A stretch of DNA of 64,000 bases from Rhodopirellula bahusiensis (lineage in GTDB: Bacteria > Planctomycetota > Planctomycetia > Pirellulales > Pirellulaceae): the NCBI RefSeq assembly GCF_002727185.1, contig NZ_NIZW01000013.1, forward strand, positions 1-64,000. Reading direction: 5' to 3'. Shown here in pieces: positions 17,614-26,961 of the stretch (position 1 is its first letter; each line of letters begins with the position of its first letter). The position numbers were made by a program, and so were the translations under genes. Under the pieces are notes generated by a model. That model made no database searches and had not been told where the DNA came from. It worked only from the letters and a program-made list of their open reading frames with translations.

Positions 17614-18852
17614 CTAATTCGCGGTCGGCTTTTCGATGTCGACCCAGACCATTCGGTGATCGGTCGCACGAATTCGTTTTCCAAGCTCCGTTTGCAAGTC
17701 GGGCCAGACGACCCCGGAACGAACAGCGTGCAGGTTGCTTGATGGCAGCACGTAGTCGACTCGGATTTCGTTGCGGCCAAATTTGGCTGTGTTGATACCG
17801 TGCTGCGAACTCGTTGGTTGCGGGTCCTGCACACGAGGATTGCTGATCAAGTTTGCGATGCCGCTGCGCAAGCTATCGCCTTGTTTGGGATCAGAGTTCA
17901 AATCTCCCGCGATCACAAAGCTCGGTTGTTTGGTATCAGGATCGCTCAAGCCACCGACGGCTCCGGTGTCATCGACGATCCAGTCGGCTTCTGGCTGCGA
18001 AATGTACTCGTTCCAGAATCGGATCTCGTCGTGGTTGCGTTTGCCGTTGCGATCTTCGGCACCATCAAACACCGGCGGCGTCGGATGGCTGGCGAGCAGA
18101 TGCAACACATGTGACCGATTCGATTCATTGCTCTCCGCCGATTCATCGCCTGGCGTCGGTGCACTACCTGACGTTGGAATCAAGATCGGAACGTCCGCGT
18201 GATTCTTGCTGGACAGTCGCAGTGAATTCCAAACGTTGTCGCTGTAGTAGGGCTCTCCCGTCGTCGGGTGAGCCGGCCGAAGTGCGCCCGGCATCGTTGA
18301 CCAACGGAATGTTTGAAAGGTTCGGATGGCTTCGCGATCGATTGGAAATCGGCTGAGGACCGCCATCGCGTATTGACCGGGATACTGTCCAAACCCATGG
18401 GCATCGGTTGGCAATTCGACGTCGCCGTCGGCGTCCAGGTCGAGTAGTCCGAGCAAGCCTGTGTTGGTTGGAATTGACCAGCGGTGCGGGTAGTCCAGGG
18501 GATCGTTGCCTTTCGCGAGGTAGCCGTCCGCAAAGGCATCGAGCGTTCGTCCATCGAGTTCGTGATCGATCTCGCACAGCAACAGAATGTCTGGCCGCAC
18601 GGATTGGATCACGCTCGCCAAGTCATTGGACTGCGAGTCATCGCCGGCGAGCAGGCGTTCGGCGACGTCATTAGATGCTTTGCCGTAGAGCGAAACATTG
18701 AAAGAAGCAACGCGAACGGAATTGGATGACTTCTCCACGGTCGATTCTGTCGTCAAATTGTTGGGGCCAGTTGTGATGTCTTGGCCAATCGCCGCGGTTT
18801 GAAACATGGCGATGTAGATGAAAGAAACCGTCAAAGCCAGACGCGAATTCAT
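17614..18852 (-). CDS. exported endonuclease/exonuclease/phosphatase-family protein
   Basis: From ATG 18852 (MNSRLALTVSFIYIAMF) the product is 412 residues with a signal peptide. The fold motifs run in order: RVASFNVSLYG, then RPDILLLCEIDHEL with the metal-binding Glu, LLASHPTPP with His, a central KRNHDEIRFWNEYI, FVIAGDLNSDP with Asp and Asn, and the final ATDHRMVWVDI with the catalytic Asp-His. Export suggests it hydrolyses extracellular phosphodiesters, such as DNA or phospholipids. Two insertions rich in Ser/Asn lie between motifs. Upstream codons to 18933 are open but lack signal character. Confidence 0.8.
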   Translation of the reverse strand: MNSRLALTVSFIYIAMFQTAAIGQDITTGPNNLTTESTVEKSSNSVRVASFNVSLYGKASNDVAERLLAGDDSQSNDLASVIQSVRPDILLLCEIDHELDGRTLDAFADGYLAKGNDPLDYPHRWSIPTNTGLLGLLDLDADGDVELPTDAHGFGQYPGQYAMAVLSRFPIDREAIRTFQTFRWSTMPGALRPAHPTTGEPYYSDNVWNSLRLSSKNHADVPILIPTSGSAPTPGDESAESNESNRSHVLHLLASHPTPPVFDGAEDRNGKRNHDEIRFWNEYISQPEADWIVDDTGAVGGLSDPDTKQPSFVIAGDLNSDPKQGDSLRSGIANLISNPRVQDPQPTSSQHGINTAKFGRNEIRVDYVLPSSNLHAVRSGVVWPDLQTELGKRIRATDHRMVWVDIEKPTAN

Positions 18853-19028
18853 AAACCACCTACTCGGGGGAACGCTACAATGCGGGAGAATCAAGGGACG
18901 CTCCGTTTTCGCAGGCCAACGCATGGATGGCAATGAGTGCGTTGTTGAATCGCATGAACCTGCTGGTTGGATTGGCGAGTTGTTTGCACTATCCCAGACC
19001 GTGTTTGGCTAGAGTACCCAGGGACCCA

Positions 19029-20039
19029 GTGAATACAGAATCTCACATTCGTGCAGCGGGACGAACCGACGTCGGCCAACGTCGGAAGGACAATCAAGAT
19101 CAGTTCCTGATCGCCGAGCTGCGGAAGTCCATGCAGATTCATTCGACCAGCTTGGCTTTGGATGAAGAATGCATGTTGTTCGGTGGAAGAAGCGGGCAGT
19201 TGCTGGTGGTCGCCGACGGAATGGGCGGTCACGCGGCCGGGCGTCGAGCCAGCAATTTGGCGGTCGATCATTTGATCTCGCAGTTGCTCAACAACATCCA
19301 CTGGTTCCTACATCTCGATCAGGAAAACGATGACGGCTTCATCGAATCGTTGAAAGCATTGTTGCAACAAACCCACACGAAGTTGTTGGCGGAATCACAG
19401 GACGACAGCGAGCATCGAGGGATGGGGACCACTCTGACATTGGCCTACATCGTCTGGCCTCGAATGTATGTGGTGCACGCGGGCGACAGTCGCTGCTACT
19501 TGATCCGTGAGGGCAAGTGCGAACAACTCACGACCGATCACACGCTGGCAAAGCAGTTGGTGGACGCGGGCGGAATGAAACCGGAAGACGAAGCCGGCAG
19601 CCGATGGTCCAACGTGCTTTGGAATGTCTTGGGCGGCAACGGAAACAACGATTTGATCGCGGAGGTCCGTCGAGTCGAATTGCAAAAGAACGACACGGTG
19701 GTTCTTTGCAGCGATGGACTGACGCGATACATCGACGACGCGACGCTGGCGTCCACCGTTGAGCAATACGGTGACGTCGTGGAGGGAATGGCGGACCATC
19801 TGGTTGCGATGGCCAACGGTTCGGGCGGGATCGACAACATCACCGTCGTTGTGAGTCGTCCGGACGGAAACGGCACATCGGGGAACGATGGCGATCTGCC
19901 GCGGTCCGTGCCTTTGGTCCAGCTGGATGACGAGAGCGACTTGCAGCCCGATTCGGCTGAATCGATGAGTCTGGAAGAACTGCAGATCTTCGCAAACGAA
20001 GACACATTGCCCGATGAACGAACGAAACCGAAGAGCTGA
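19029..20039 (+). CDS. PP2C-family Ser/Thr protein phosphatase
   Basis: GTG 19029 is preferred because the PP2C motif AAGRTDVGQRRKDNQDQF normally begins about ten residues in; the frame is open to a possible start at 18927. The product is about 336 residues. Metal-binding motifs are intact: the Asp in NQDQF, VVADGMGGHAAG, GMGTTLTLAYI, HAGDSRCYLIR, VVLCSDGLTRYID and GIDNITVV. It should remove phosphate from Ser/Thr residues. The tail (about 60 residues) is acidic and disordered. A partner kinase is not adjacent; the nearest Ser/Thr kinase is at 41190. Confidence 0.85.
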   Translation: MNTESHIRAAGRTDVGQRRKDNQDQFLIAELRKSMQIHSTSLALDEECMLFGGRSGQLLVVADGMGGHAAGRRASNLAVDHLISQLLNNIHWFLHLDQENDDGFIESLKALLQQTHTKLLAESQDDSEHRGMGTTLTLAYIVWPRMYVVHAGDSRCYLIREGKCEQLTTDHTLAKQLVDAGGMKPEDEAGSRWSNVLWNVLGGNGNNDLIAEVRRVELQKNDTVVLCSDGLTRYIDDATLASTVEQYGDVVEGMADHLVAMANGSGGIDNITVVVSRPDGNGTSGNDGDLPRSVPLVQLDDESDLQPDSAESMSLEELQIFANEDTLPDERTKPKS

Positions 20040-20522
20040 TTTGGCGAAAGCCAGGCTGATCGCGATTCCGATGCATTTGTCCACCGAGCGTGCCACAGAT
20101 TGCCGGGCAAGTCGCTCTTTCAAACAGCACTCATTTGGCCGATGGCCGTTGGGCTCCGCTGCGTCGTGGAGTCCGTTGCGAACGCATTCCGGCTGATCTT
20201 TCCAAACTGTGCAAATGAGTCGTTCTCTGACTCGGATTGCTGAGTGGGCGTTTATCCGAGTGGGCAGATGTGCATCAGGGCATCCCCGCGCCAGCCAAAT
20301 CGAGCTGCGTTCAGCCGTAGTTCGGATAGTTGTTGTGGATGGATTGTGCTGGTCCGGTTAAGGGATGCGTCGTTTGAAGCACTGAACATCGGTGGGGCAT
20401 AATTGCCCGGTTGTATCGATTCGTCTGATTGCACCGCTCAGGCCAACTTCTTGTCTTCAATTTGATTAAAGACGGCCCCATTCCCCCCGGAAAAGGCTGC
20501 CATGTTTGTAGCGTGCCCCTAA
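20040..20522. other. intergenic region, 483 bp
   Basis: No convincing gene is seen between the phosphatase and the sensor gene. Around 20130-20165 lies a degraded copy of the dispersed GGCCGACGGCCGTTAGGC-type repeat (here with GATGG and TTGGGC). The promoter of the downstream signalling pair is expected near 20400-20520; I cannot place it with confidence. Confidence 0.45.
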
Positions 20523-22601
20523 ATGCGATTCGACTCCCTCGGTGCTTCTGTGCCTTGCGGAGTCGGGTCGCATTTCCTTCTGCCCCGACTGACTCTCTTC
20601 ATGTCTTCGCCCGATCGAATCGATGCCTCAACGGCGCCCCAGGACGCCATCGGTATCTACCGACTGAGTGAGACTGGAAGGTTGATCGATGCCAGCGATC
20701 GACTGCTGCAAATCTTCGTCGTCGAATCGATCAACGGTTTTCAGGCATCGCACCAGGATTCAAAATCAGCCGGGACTCAGATCGTCCCTTGGCATTCGCC
20801 CCAAAGCAAAACAGGGCAGATGCTCACCGATTACTTCTCGCGAAATTTGCCGGTCAGTCAGTGTCGCACCGACGTCGAGATTGATGGGCAAACCCGAACG
20901 CTGATCGAAACGTTGGTGCCGATCCGCAACGCGAATGGACATCTAGAGCAGTGGTTGGGAACGGTCCAAGATGTCACCGCGATCCAAGCACGAAACGCGG
21001 CCATGGTGCAAACGGCAACGACGCTCGCGAAAGCAAAGGAAACGCAGCTCGGTGAATTGTGTGACCAAGTTCGCTGGGCGCTCGATCGAGTTCGCGATTC
21101 CATCCGGTCCGGCGACTCCGCCTGCATGACGAACGCTTTGTGCGACACGATTGAGCACCTCGTGGATCTGGAATCCGAAACCAATGCGGAAATTGATGTT
21201 GTTTCCGAACCCGAATTGCAAGCGTTGAAAGACAGGCGTCAAGGTTTCCGGCTGTGCGAATTGGTGGAAGACCTTGCCGAGTCGGCCGCCTCTGAAATTC
21301 ATCGTGCCGGGCGTCGGATCACAGTCCAAATCGATCATGCGTTGCCCGCCGTGGTTCGCGGCAACTTGCAAGCCATCCATTGCGTTCTGGCTAACCTGCT
21401 TCACCATGCCGCTTCGCATTCCGATTGGGGCGACGTCAAGCTGAACGTTTCCAAGAACGGGAGCCGAACCAAGTTTGCGATCCGCGTGACGGGGCATTCT
21501 CTTTCCGATCAGTCCGCCGAGGGAAAACGCTTCGAACCAGATCAGTATCCGTCGGAATGGAAGATCGCGTCTCGTTATGCCCAACGTTTGCACAGTTCAC
21601 TGACACCTCGCATTTTATCATCGGGTTGTTTAGAAGTCGCGTTTAACACGGCGCTCGTCGAAGACACTGATTTGCAGTCCAGCCAGCATCCAGAATTGGT
21701 CTTGGGCGAACACACCCGTGTGTTGATCGTGACCGCTCACACCGCAACGCGAGACGCGCTGACCGAGATCCTGGCGGGTTGGAAAATCGCTTCTTCCAGC
21801 TGCGATGAATTGGATGTTGCTCTGCAGCGAATGCGAATCAACCAAAAGATGGGCCGGAGCTTCGATGCCATTCTGATCGACGAAGCCATCTTTGCAACAC
21901 GGCAAACGTTGTCGAAAGAAACGCTGGAGTGCCTCGCGACGTCCGCGAACATTCGAATTCAGTCGAGGGGCACGACTTGCCAGTCCAACTTTCATCATCG
22001 TTTGCGTGCTCCCGATTGGGTTTGGACGGTTTCGGAGCCCATTCGCCAAGGCTGTCTTCGCAACGCTTTGATTGGAGCGACCCGGTCGGGCGACCCAGAC
22101 GATTCGAGTTCGTGCCACCAGTGTCATGCGGGCGCGTTGCACGCTCAGCCCGAAGAAGCTCCAGTCATGGTGTCGCAAATCGAACCGCCCAGGGACGCGT
22201 CCTTCGGAGAGGTCAATGATCGCGGGAGCGTTGACAATTCGCAATTGATCGAATCCTCGAAGCTGCTGAGCAAAGAAGCGTTGCTGGAGGAATGCGGCGG
22301 CGACCAAGACCTATTCGCGGTCGTGATGGAAGTCATGTCGTCGTCCATGCCAGTGCGTTTGAATGAGATGCAAACCGCTGCCAAACGAGGCGACATGGAA
22401 TCAGTCCGCAGGCTTGCGCACCAAATGTCGGGAGCCGCGAAAGATCATTCGTTGACGGCGGTCGCCGAATTGACAACGGAGTTGACTGCCCATGCGACAT
22501 CGAAGGATTCGGATCGTGTGCAGACCTGTGTCTCGGCGTTGTCAGTGCGAGTCGAACAGACGATCGAAGTGATGCAGGCGATGTTGGAGGAGACGTCGTG
22601 A
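20523..22601 (+). CDS. degenerate hybrid sensor kinase-like protein with Hpt domain
   Basis: A 692-residue protein; ATG 20601 is an alternative start. A PAS-like region covers about residues 40-150 (YRLSETGRLIDASD, WLGTVQDVTAIQ). A helical DHp-like stretch follows without an obvious phospho-accepting His. The ATPase-like region keeps an N-box-like VLANLLHHAA but I find no GxG lid motifs. A receiver-like domain near 400-500 keeps an Asp (AILIDEAI) but lacks the N-terminal acidic pair. The C-terminus is an Hpt domain with RLAHQMSGAAKD holding the His. The kinase is therefore probably inactive, with the Hpt as phosphotransfer point. The stop overlaps the next gene's GTG by 4 bp. Confidence 0.7.
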   Translation: MRFDSLGASVPCGVGSHFLLPRLTLFMSSPDRIDASTAPQDAIGIYRLSETGRLIDASDRLLQIFVVESINGFQASHQDSKSAGTQIVPWHSPQSKTGQMLTDYFSRNLPVSQCRTDVEIDGQTRTLIETLVPIRNANGHLEQWLGTVQDVTAIQARNAAMVQTATTLAKAKETQLGELCDQVRWALDRVRDSIRSGDSACMTNALCDTIEHLVDLESETNAEIDVVSEPELQALKDRRQGFRLCELVEDLAESAASEIHRAGRRITVQIDHALPAVVRGNLQAIHCVLANLLHHAASHSDWGDVKLNVSKNGSRTKFAIRVTGHSLSDQSAEGKRFEPDQYPSEWKIASRYAQRLHSSLTPRILSSGCLEVAFNTALVEDTDLQSSQHPELVLGEHTRVLIVTAHTATRDALTEILAGWKIASSSCDELDVALQRMRINQKMGRSFDAILIDEAIFATRQTLSKETLECLATSANIRIQSRGTTCQSNFHHRLRAPDWVWTVSEPIRQGCLRNALIGATRSGDPDDSSSCHQCHAGALHAQPEEAPVMVSQIEPPRDASFGEVNDRGSVDNSQLIESSKLLSKEALLEECGGDQDLFAVVMEVMSSSMPVRLNEMQTAAKRGDMESVRRLAHQMSGAAKDHSLTAVAELTTELTAHATSKDSDRVQTCVSALSVRVEQTIEVMQAMLEETS

Positions 22602-24817
22602 GTACGTTCAATTCCGACCCGATGAATGTTTTGCATCAATTGCAATCCACGGAGAATCTTGCTTTTGCCGCGATCACGGGTGCTGGCGATTCGGTGCATT
22701 CAACCGAAGCCGAATATGGCAGCGTTGAAACGCCAGCGAAGTCGCGTGTCAGTGATCGACAATCGATTTTGGTCGTGGAAGGTTGCGACGAGACTCGAGA
22801 AACCTTGACTCAGATGTTGCAGTACCGCGACTACAAAGTCTTGCCGGCCGCGAGTGGCCGAGAAGCCATTGTGATGGTCCGGCAACAACACGTGGATCTC
22901 GTGCTGTTGGACGTGGACTTGCCCGATCTGGACGGGTTCCGGACGGCTCGGTTGCTCCGCCAAATGATGGACTTGAGTCGATTGCCAATCGTGATGGCTA
23001 CATCCGGCAGCGATCCAAACGAAATCGTCCGTGCGTTCGACGCTGGGGCAAACGATCATGTCTGCAAACCATTGGATCCGGCGGTCACGGTGGCTCGCAT
23101 CGCCACGCAGTTGCAGCTGAAGTCCGCCTTGCAGCGTTTGCGACAAAGCGAAGAACGCTATGCACTGACGGCTCGCGGAACCAATGACGGGATGTGGGAT
23201 TGGAATCTCGTGACCGGAGAGTTGTACCTGTCACCACGCTGGCGAAGCATGGTCGGGTTGGACGGAGTCGACTGGACGCCGCATGGGTCTGAGTGGATGG
23301 ATTTGATTCATCACGAAGACCGTCGGCGAGTGCAGTTGGACCTGGAGGCTCACCTGTGCGGCGAAACAGATCACTTCGAAACCGAACTGCGAATGCAAGA
23401 CGGCCATCAGACCTATCGATGGATGCTTTGTCGCGGCTTGGCGGTCAAAGATGCTCATGGAACGGCCTACCGAATCGCGGGTTCTCTGACTGACATCACC
23501 GAAGGCAAAGTGGCGGATGCTTTGACCGGGCTTCCCAACCGAATGCTGTTCAACGACCGAGTCCAGCGGTGCGTCGATCACCAGGCTCGCAACCCGCAGA
23601 ACCGATTTGCCGTCATCTTCATGGACGTGGATGATTTCAAGTTGGTCAACGATCACTTCGGTCACGATGCGGGAGACGATTTCCTGGTCAGTATCGCATC
23701 GCGGTTGGACACGTCGCTGCGAAAGTCCGATGCCATCATTGCTCGGATGGGCGGCGACGAATTCGCGGTGTTGTTAGAAAACATCCGGCACGTCGACGAA
23801 GCCGTGGCCGTCGCGATGCGTTTGCACGACAAAATGAGGGCTCCGTTTCCGGTTGGCGACCGTGAAATTTTGACTCGGGCCAGCATGGGCATTGTGGTCT
23901 CCGAGTTTGATCCGGATTCCGACACACCCCAGGCCACCGGGGAAGAATTGCTGGTCCGGGCCGACACGGCGATGTACTTTGCGAAGAACCAGTCCGAACT
24001 GCCCTACGCAATCTTCAACGACGACATGTTGGCCGAAAACATGTTGCGTTTGGAACTGGGGTCGCAACTTCGTCATTCGCTCGAACGAGATGAGCTGACA
24101 CTGCTGTACCAGCCCATGATTCAGATGTGCGATGGCACGACGGCCGGTTTTGAAGCTTTGCTGCGTTGGGAACATCCCGAGCACGGGACGGTTTCTCCCA
24201 ACACCTTCATTCCGATCGCCGAATCCAATGGTTTGATCATCGAGATCGGGCGATGGGTGCTTCGCAAAGCGTGTCAACAAGCGATCCAGTGGCAGGCCGA
24301 GTATGGTCGTCCGATCATGATCAGCGTCAACGTGTCGGTGCGGCAACTTTCCTCGTCCGGATTTGTGGAAGCGGTGACGGAGACGCTGCGGGAGACCCAG
24401 TTGCAACCCGAATGCTTGAAACTGGAGGTGACCGAAAGCTTTCTGATGCAGGATCCTGAGAGCACGATCGAACTGCTGCATCAACTACGTCGCATCGGTC
24501 TGACCATCGGCATCGACGACTTTGGGACAGGATATTCCTCGCTGTCGTACCTGCACCGGATGCCGCTGGATATTTTGAAGGTCGACCGTTCGTTCGTGGA
24601 ATCGATGTTCGATTCAGAAAAGAACGCGTCGCTCATTCGTTCCATTTTGGCTCTCGCGAAGAGCCTTGAACTGAACGTTGTCGCCGAAGGGGTGGAGACC
24701 CAGGCTCAGCTACAACGCTTGCAAGATCTCGGCTGCCACTTTGTGCAAGGCTTCTACTTCTCGCACCCTGTGAAGCCGGAAGCCGCAAGCGATTTGATCA
24801 ATCACCGGTGGTTGTGA
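22598..24817 (+). CDS. receiver-PAS-GGDEF-EAL cyclic-di-GMP protein
   Basis: GTG 22598 overlaps the upstream stop (GTGA) and is preceded by GGAGGAG, so translation is coupled. The 739-residue product has a receiver domain (about 48-165; VLLDVDLPDLDG with phospho-Asp, CKPLDP with Lys), a PAS domain (about 185-300), GGDEF (motif intact at 385-389) and EAL (motif at 519-521, with DDFGTGYSSLSYLH and VVAEGVET). Both catalytic signatures are complete, so it could make and degrade cyclic di-GMP. The usual acidic pair of the receiver is replaced by EGCDE. The upstream Hpt protein is the likely phosphate donor. Confidence 0.9.
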   Translation: MSTFNSDPMNVLHQLQSTENLAFAAITGAGDSVHSTEAEYGSVETPAKSRVSDRQSILVVEGCDETRETLTQMLQYRDYKVLPAASGREAIVMVRQQHVDLVLLDVDLPDLDGFRTARLLRQMMDLSRLPIVMATSGSDPNEIVRAFDAGANDHVCKPLDPAVTVARIATQLQLKSALQRLRQSEERYALTARGTNDGMWDWNLVTGELYLSPRWRSMVGLDGVDWTPHGSEWMDLIHHEDRRRVQLDLEAHLCGETDHFETELRMQDGHQTYRWMLCRGLAVKDAHGTAYRIAGSLTDITEGKVADALTGLPNRMLFNDRVQRCVDHQARNPQNRFAVIFMDVDDFKLVNDHFGHDAGDDFLVSIASRLDTSLRKSDAIIARMGGDEFAVLLENIRHVDEAVAVAMRLHDKMRAPFPVGDREILTRASMGIVVSEFDPDSDTPQATGEELLVRADTAMYFAKNQSELPYAIFNDDMLAENMLRLELGSQLRHSLERDELTLLYQPMIQMCDGTTAGFEALLRWEHPEHGTVSPNTFIPIAESNGLIIEIGRWVLRKACQQAIQWQAEYGRPIMISVNVSVRQLSSSGFVEAVTETLRETQLQPECLKLEVTESFLMQDPESTIELLHQLRRIGLTIGIDDFGTGYSSLSYLHRMPLDILKVDRSFVESMFDSEKNASLIRSILALAKSLELNVVAEGVETQAQLQRLQDLGCHFVQGFYFSHPVKPEAASDLINHRWL

Positions 24818-24823
24818 TTGTCT

Positions 24824-25810
24824 TTAGAGCGGTGCCGGCAAATCGCGACGGGTGAACACGACCAACGCGATCAAATAACAAGCCAGCCCCATTCCAATCA
24901 GCAACATTGGATACCCGAGTGGTGGCAACCAACCGTCTTCAATGGGCAAGGTGATACTCCAAGGCGACCAGAGATCGCCGTCGCGGACCAATGATGTCAT
25001 TCGCTGTGGTTTGTAGCAGTTGAAGAACGACATGCTCTGCAGGAACGACAACGACTCAGCTGCCTTGCCCAGTCCATACATGATCAACTGAATGACATAG
25101 ACGGTCATCACCGCGCCGATGGTTCGCCAACGATACCGGTCCACGCTGCTGAAGAATGCACTCAGCCCTAGTAGGAAGAACCCGAACGCGAACAAGTGAA
25201 AGATGGACGAGGAATAGGTTCGCAGGTCCACCCGGTCGCTCATCGGGAAGGTTTGTTCGACCGGGGCATCGTTGGTCAGCGGCAATTCGAAACCCAGGAA
25301 GGGGACTCGCACCGAAGGAGGCGGAATAACTTCCGTCAACGTCGTCACGTGCACACCGATTCCCATTCCCGCCCACAAGGCCAAGCACAATGCGATCAGT
25401 CCGCCGATGCTGACGACGGCGTGAGAAAGCATGAACCGAGCGCGGCTGACTGGTTGGCTGAGCAACATCTCCAGGGTTCCGCGTCCAAGTTCACCACTGA
25501 CGACGTCGCTGCCTCGAGCGATGCACCAAACCACGGTGCAAAGAATCACGATCGGTTCGTCAAACGTCATCCCCACGCGACCTGAATACGTGAACAAGGC
25601 ATCGAACTCGATCGGTGCAAACTTTTCGTAGTCGCGAAACTGTTCCAGAATGGTTTGGAACTGTCCCATGTCCAGCAGCTTCACGACCCAAACACGCACC
25701 CACCCAAAACCGAACAAAGCCACCGCCAATGCCGAAAACAGCAAGCTGGATTGTCCGATGAATTTTCGGATCAGCATCCGATCCACTCCCATGTCACGCC
25801 AATGCATCAT
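24824..25810 (-). CDS. ABC-2 type transporter permease
   Basis: ATG 25810 overlaps the TGA of the ATPase gene (ATGA) and defines a 328-residue protein (MMHWRDMGVDRMLIRKF); the longer open frame to 26035 lies inside the ATPase gene. It has about six membrane segments and the ABC-2 features VVSGELGRGTLEMLLSQPVSRARFMLSHA. With the preceding ATPase it forms an exporter. A 70-residue extracytoplasmic loop (about 190-255) separates segments. The substrate is unknown. Its stop lies 6 bp from the convergent GGDEF/EAL gene. Confidence 0.85.
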   Translation of the reverse strand: MMHWRDMGVDRMLIRKFIGQSSLLFSALAVALFGFGWVRVWVVKLLDMGQFQTILEQFRDYEKFAPIEFDALFTYSGRVGMTFDEPIVILCTVVWCIARGSDVVSGELGRGTLEMLLSQPVSRARFMLSHAVVSIGGLIALCLALWAGMGIGVHVTTLTEVIPPPSVRVPFLGFELPLTNDAPVEQTFPMSDRVDLRTYSSSIFHLFAFGFFLLGLSAFFSSVDRYRWRTIGAVMTVYVIQLIMYGLGKAAESLSFLQSMSFFNCYKPQRMTSLVRDGDLWSPWSITLPIEDGWLPPLGYPMLLIGMGLACYLIALVVFTRRDLPAPL

Positions 25811-26898
25811 CGGGCTCCTTCGGAAATCGTTGCTTCGGAATCCTCGGAAGCTTGAGGCTGCAACGAAGGCATTTCCTCGCCCAGGTGAACCGATTGATAA
25901 ATCGCGTGCAGCCCAAGTGGTTCGATTCGAACTTGTTCGATCGGTAGGTTGGCCAACCACGGAAGAACCGGGCCCAGATCGCCAGCGGTGCTGATCTGAA
26001 TTCGATCGTCCGTTTGAGTGATCCCGCTGACCCAATCGGCCAGTTCGCTCGGGATCGGTAGTGGATCGGAGGACTGATCGGTGCGGCGGGCGGTCACCCG
26101 ATGTCGTTGAAACAAATCCTCGAGTGCCAGCTCGTGAGCCAGTTGCCCCTTTCGAAGGAATGCCACTCGGTCGCAGGTTTGTTCGATCTCGCTGAGCACG
26201 TGCGATGAAAACATCACCGTGCGACCGGATGCTCTTTCAGAAGTGACCAAATCCAACACCGTCGCTCGGACGGTCGGATCCAAATTCGCGGTCGGTTCGT
26301 CGAGGATCAGCAACGGTGTGCGAGGTCCCAAGACGACCGCCAAAGCGAGCTTTTGACGCATGCCGGTGGACATGAACGCAACCCGGCGGGTGAGGTCCAG
26401 CTCAAGTTGGTCCGCGACCACGAATGATCGGTCTCGATCGCCGGACGGATGCATCTCAGCGAAGAATTCCAGCAAACCCTTCCCACGCATGTGTCTGGGC
26501 AATCGAGCGTCACCGGGCAAATACGAAACTTCACGACGAACCGCCACCGAATTTTCCGCCGGGTCCAATCCGGCGATGGAGCAACGTCCCGATGTCGGAT
26601 ACAGATAACCCAGCAATGTCCGAATCAGCGTGGTTTTTCCGGCACCGTTGGGACCCAGCAACCCGAAAACCTCGCCCCGCCGCACCTGCAACGTGCAATC
26701 CGACAGCGCCGTGAATTCGCCGTATCGCTTGGTCAGATTTTCACATCGAACCAAATCGCCTGACTCGCGGTCAGAGTTGAGTGCGTTGGACGGTTTCAAA
26801 ACGGCGTTCACTGGCGACTTGTGGAAACGGTTTGGGACAACGAAACTTGGACGCTGAACGATCGAGGCATGGAATCTCAAAGGATTCTGGCAACGCAT
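25807..26898 (-). CDS. ABC transporter ATP-binding protein
   Basis: A 363-residue ATPase. After a 45-residue N-terminal extension the domain shows Walker A GPNGAGKTT, signature MSTGMRQKLALA (the S-x-G-M-R-Q-K form common in ABC-2 exporters), Walker B LLILDEPTANLD and the switch His (SSHVLSEIEQ). The C-terminal 100 residues resemble the extra domain of ABC-2 ATPases. It powers the adjacent permease. The 5' end lies 63 bp from the divergent argJ start, so both promoters share a tight region. GTG 26811 is an alternative start without the extension. Confidence 0.88.
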   Translation of the reverse strand: MRCQNPLRFHASIVQRPSFVVPNRFHKSPVNAVLKPSNALNSDRESGDLVRCENLTKRYGEFTALSDCTLQVRRGEVFGLLGPNGAGKTTLIRTLLGYLYPTSGRCSIAGLDPAENSVAVRREVSYLPGDARLPRHMRGKGLLEFFAEMHPSGDRDRSFVVADQLELDLTRRVAFMSTGMRQKLALAVVLGPRTPLLILDEPTANLDPTVRATVLDLVTSERASGRTVMFSSHVLSEIEQTCDRVAFLRKGQLAHELALEDLFQRHRVTARRTDQSSDPLPIPSELADWVSGITQTDDRIQISTAGDLGPVLPWLANLPIEQVRIEPLGLHAIYQSVHLGEEMPSLQPQASEDSEATISEGAR

Positions 26899-26961
26899 TG
26901 TCGATCACTGTCAAACAACGCTTTCCCACTCCCCGCTCGCCAACCCAACTGACTCGATAGC

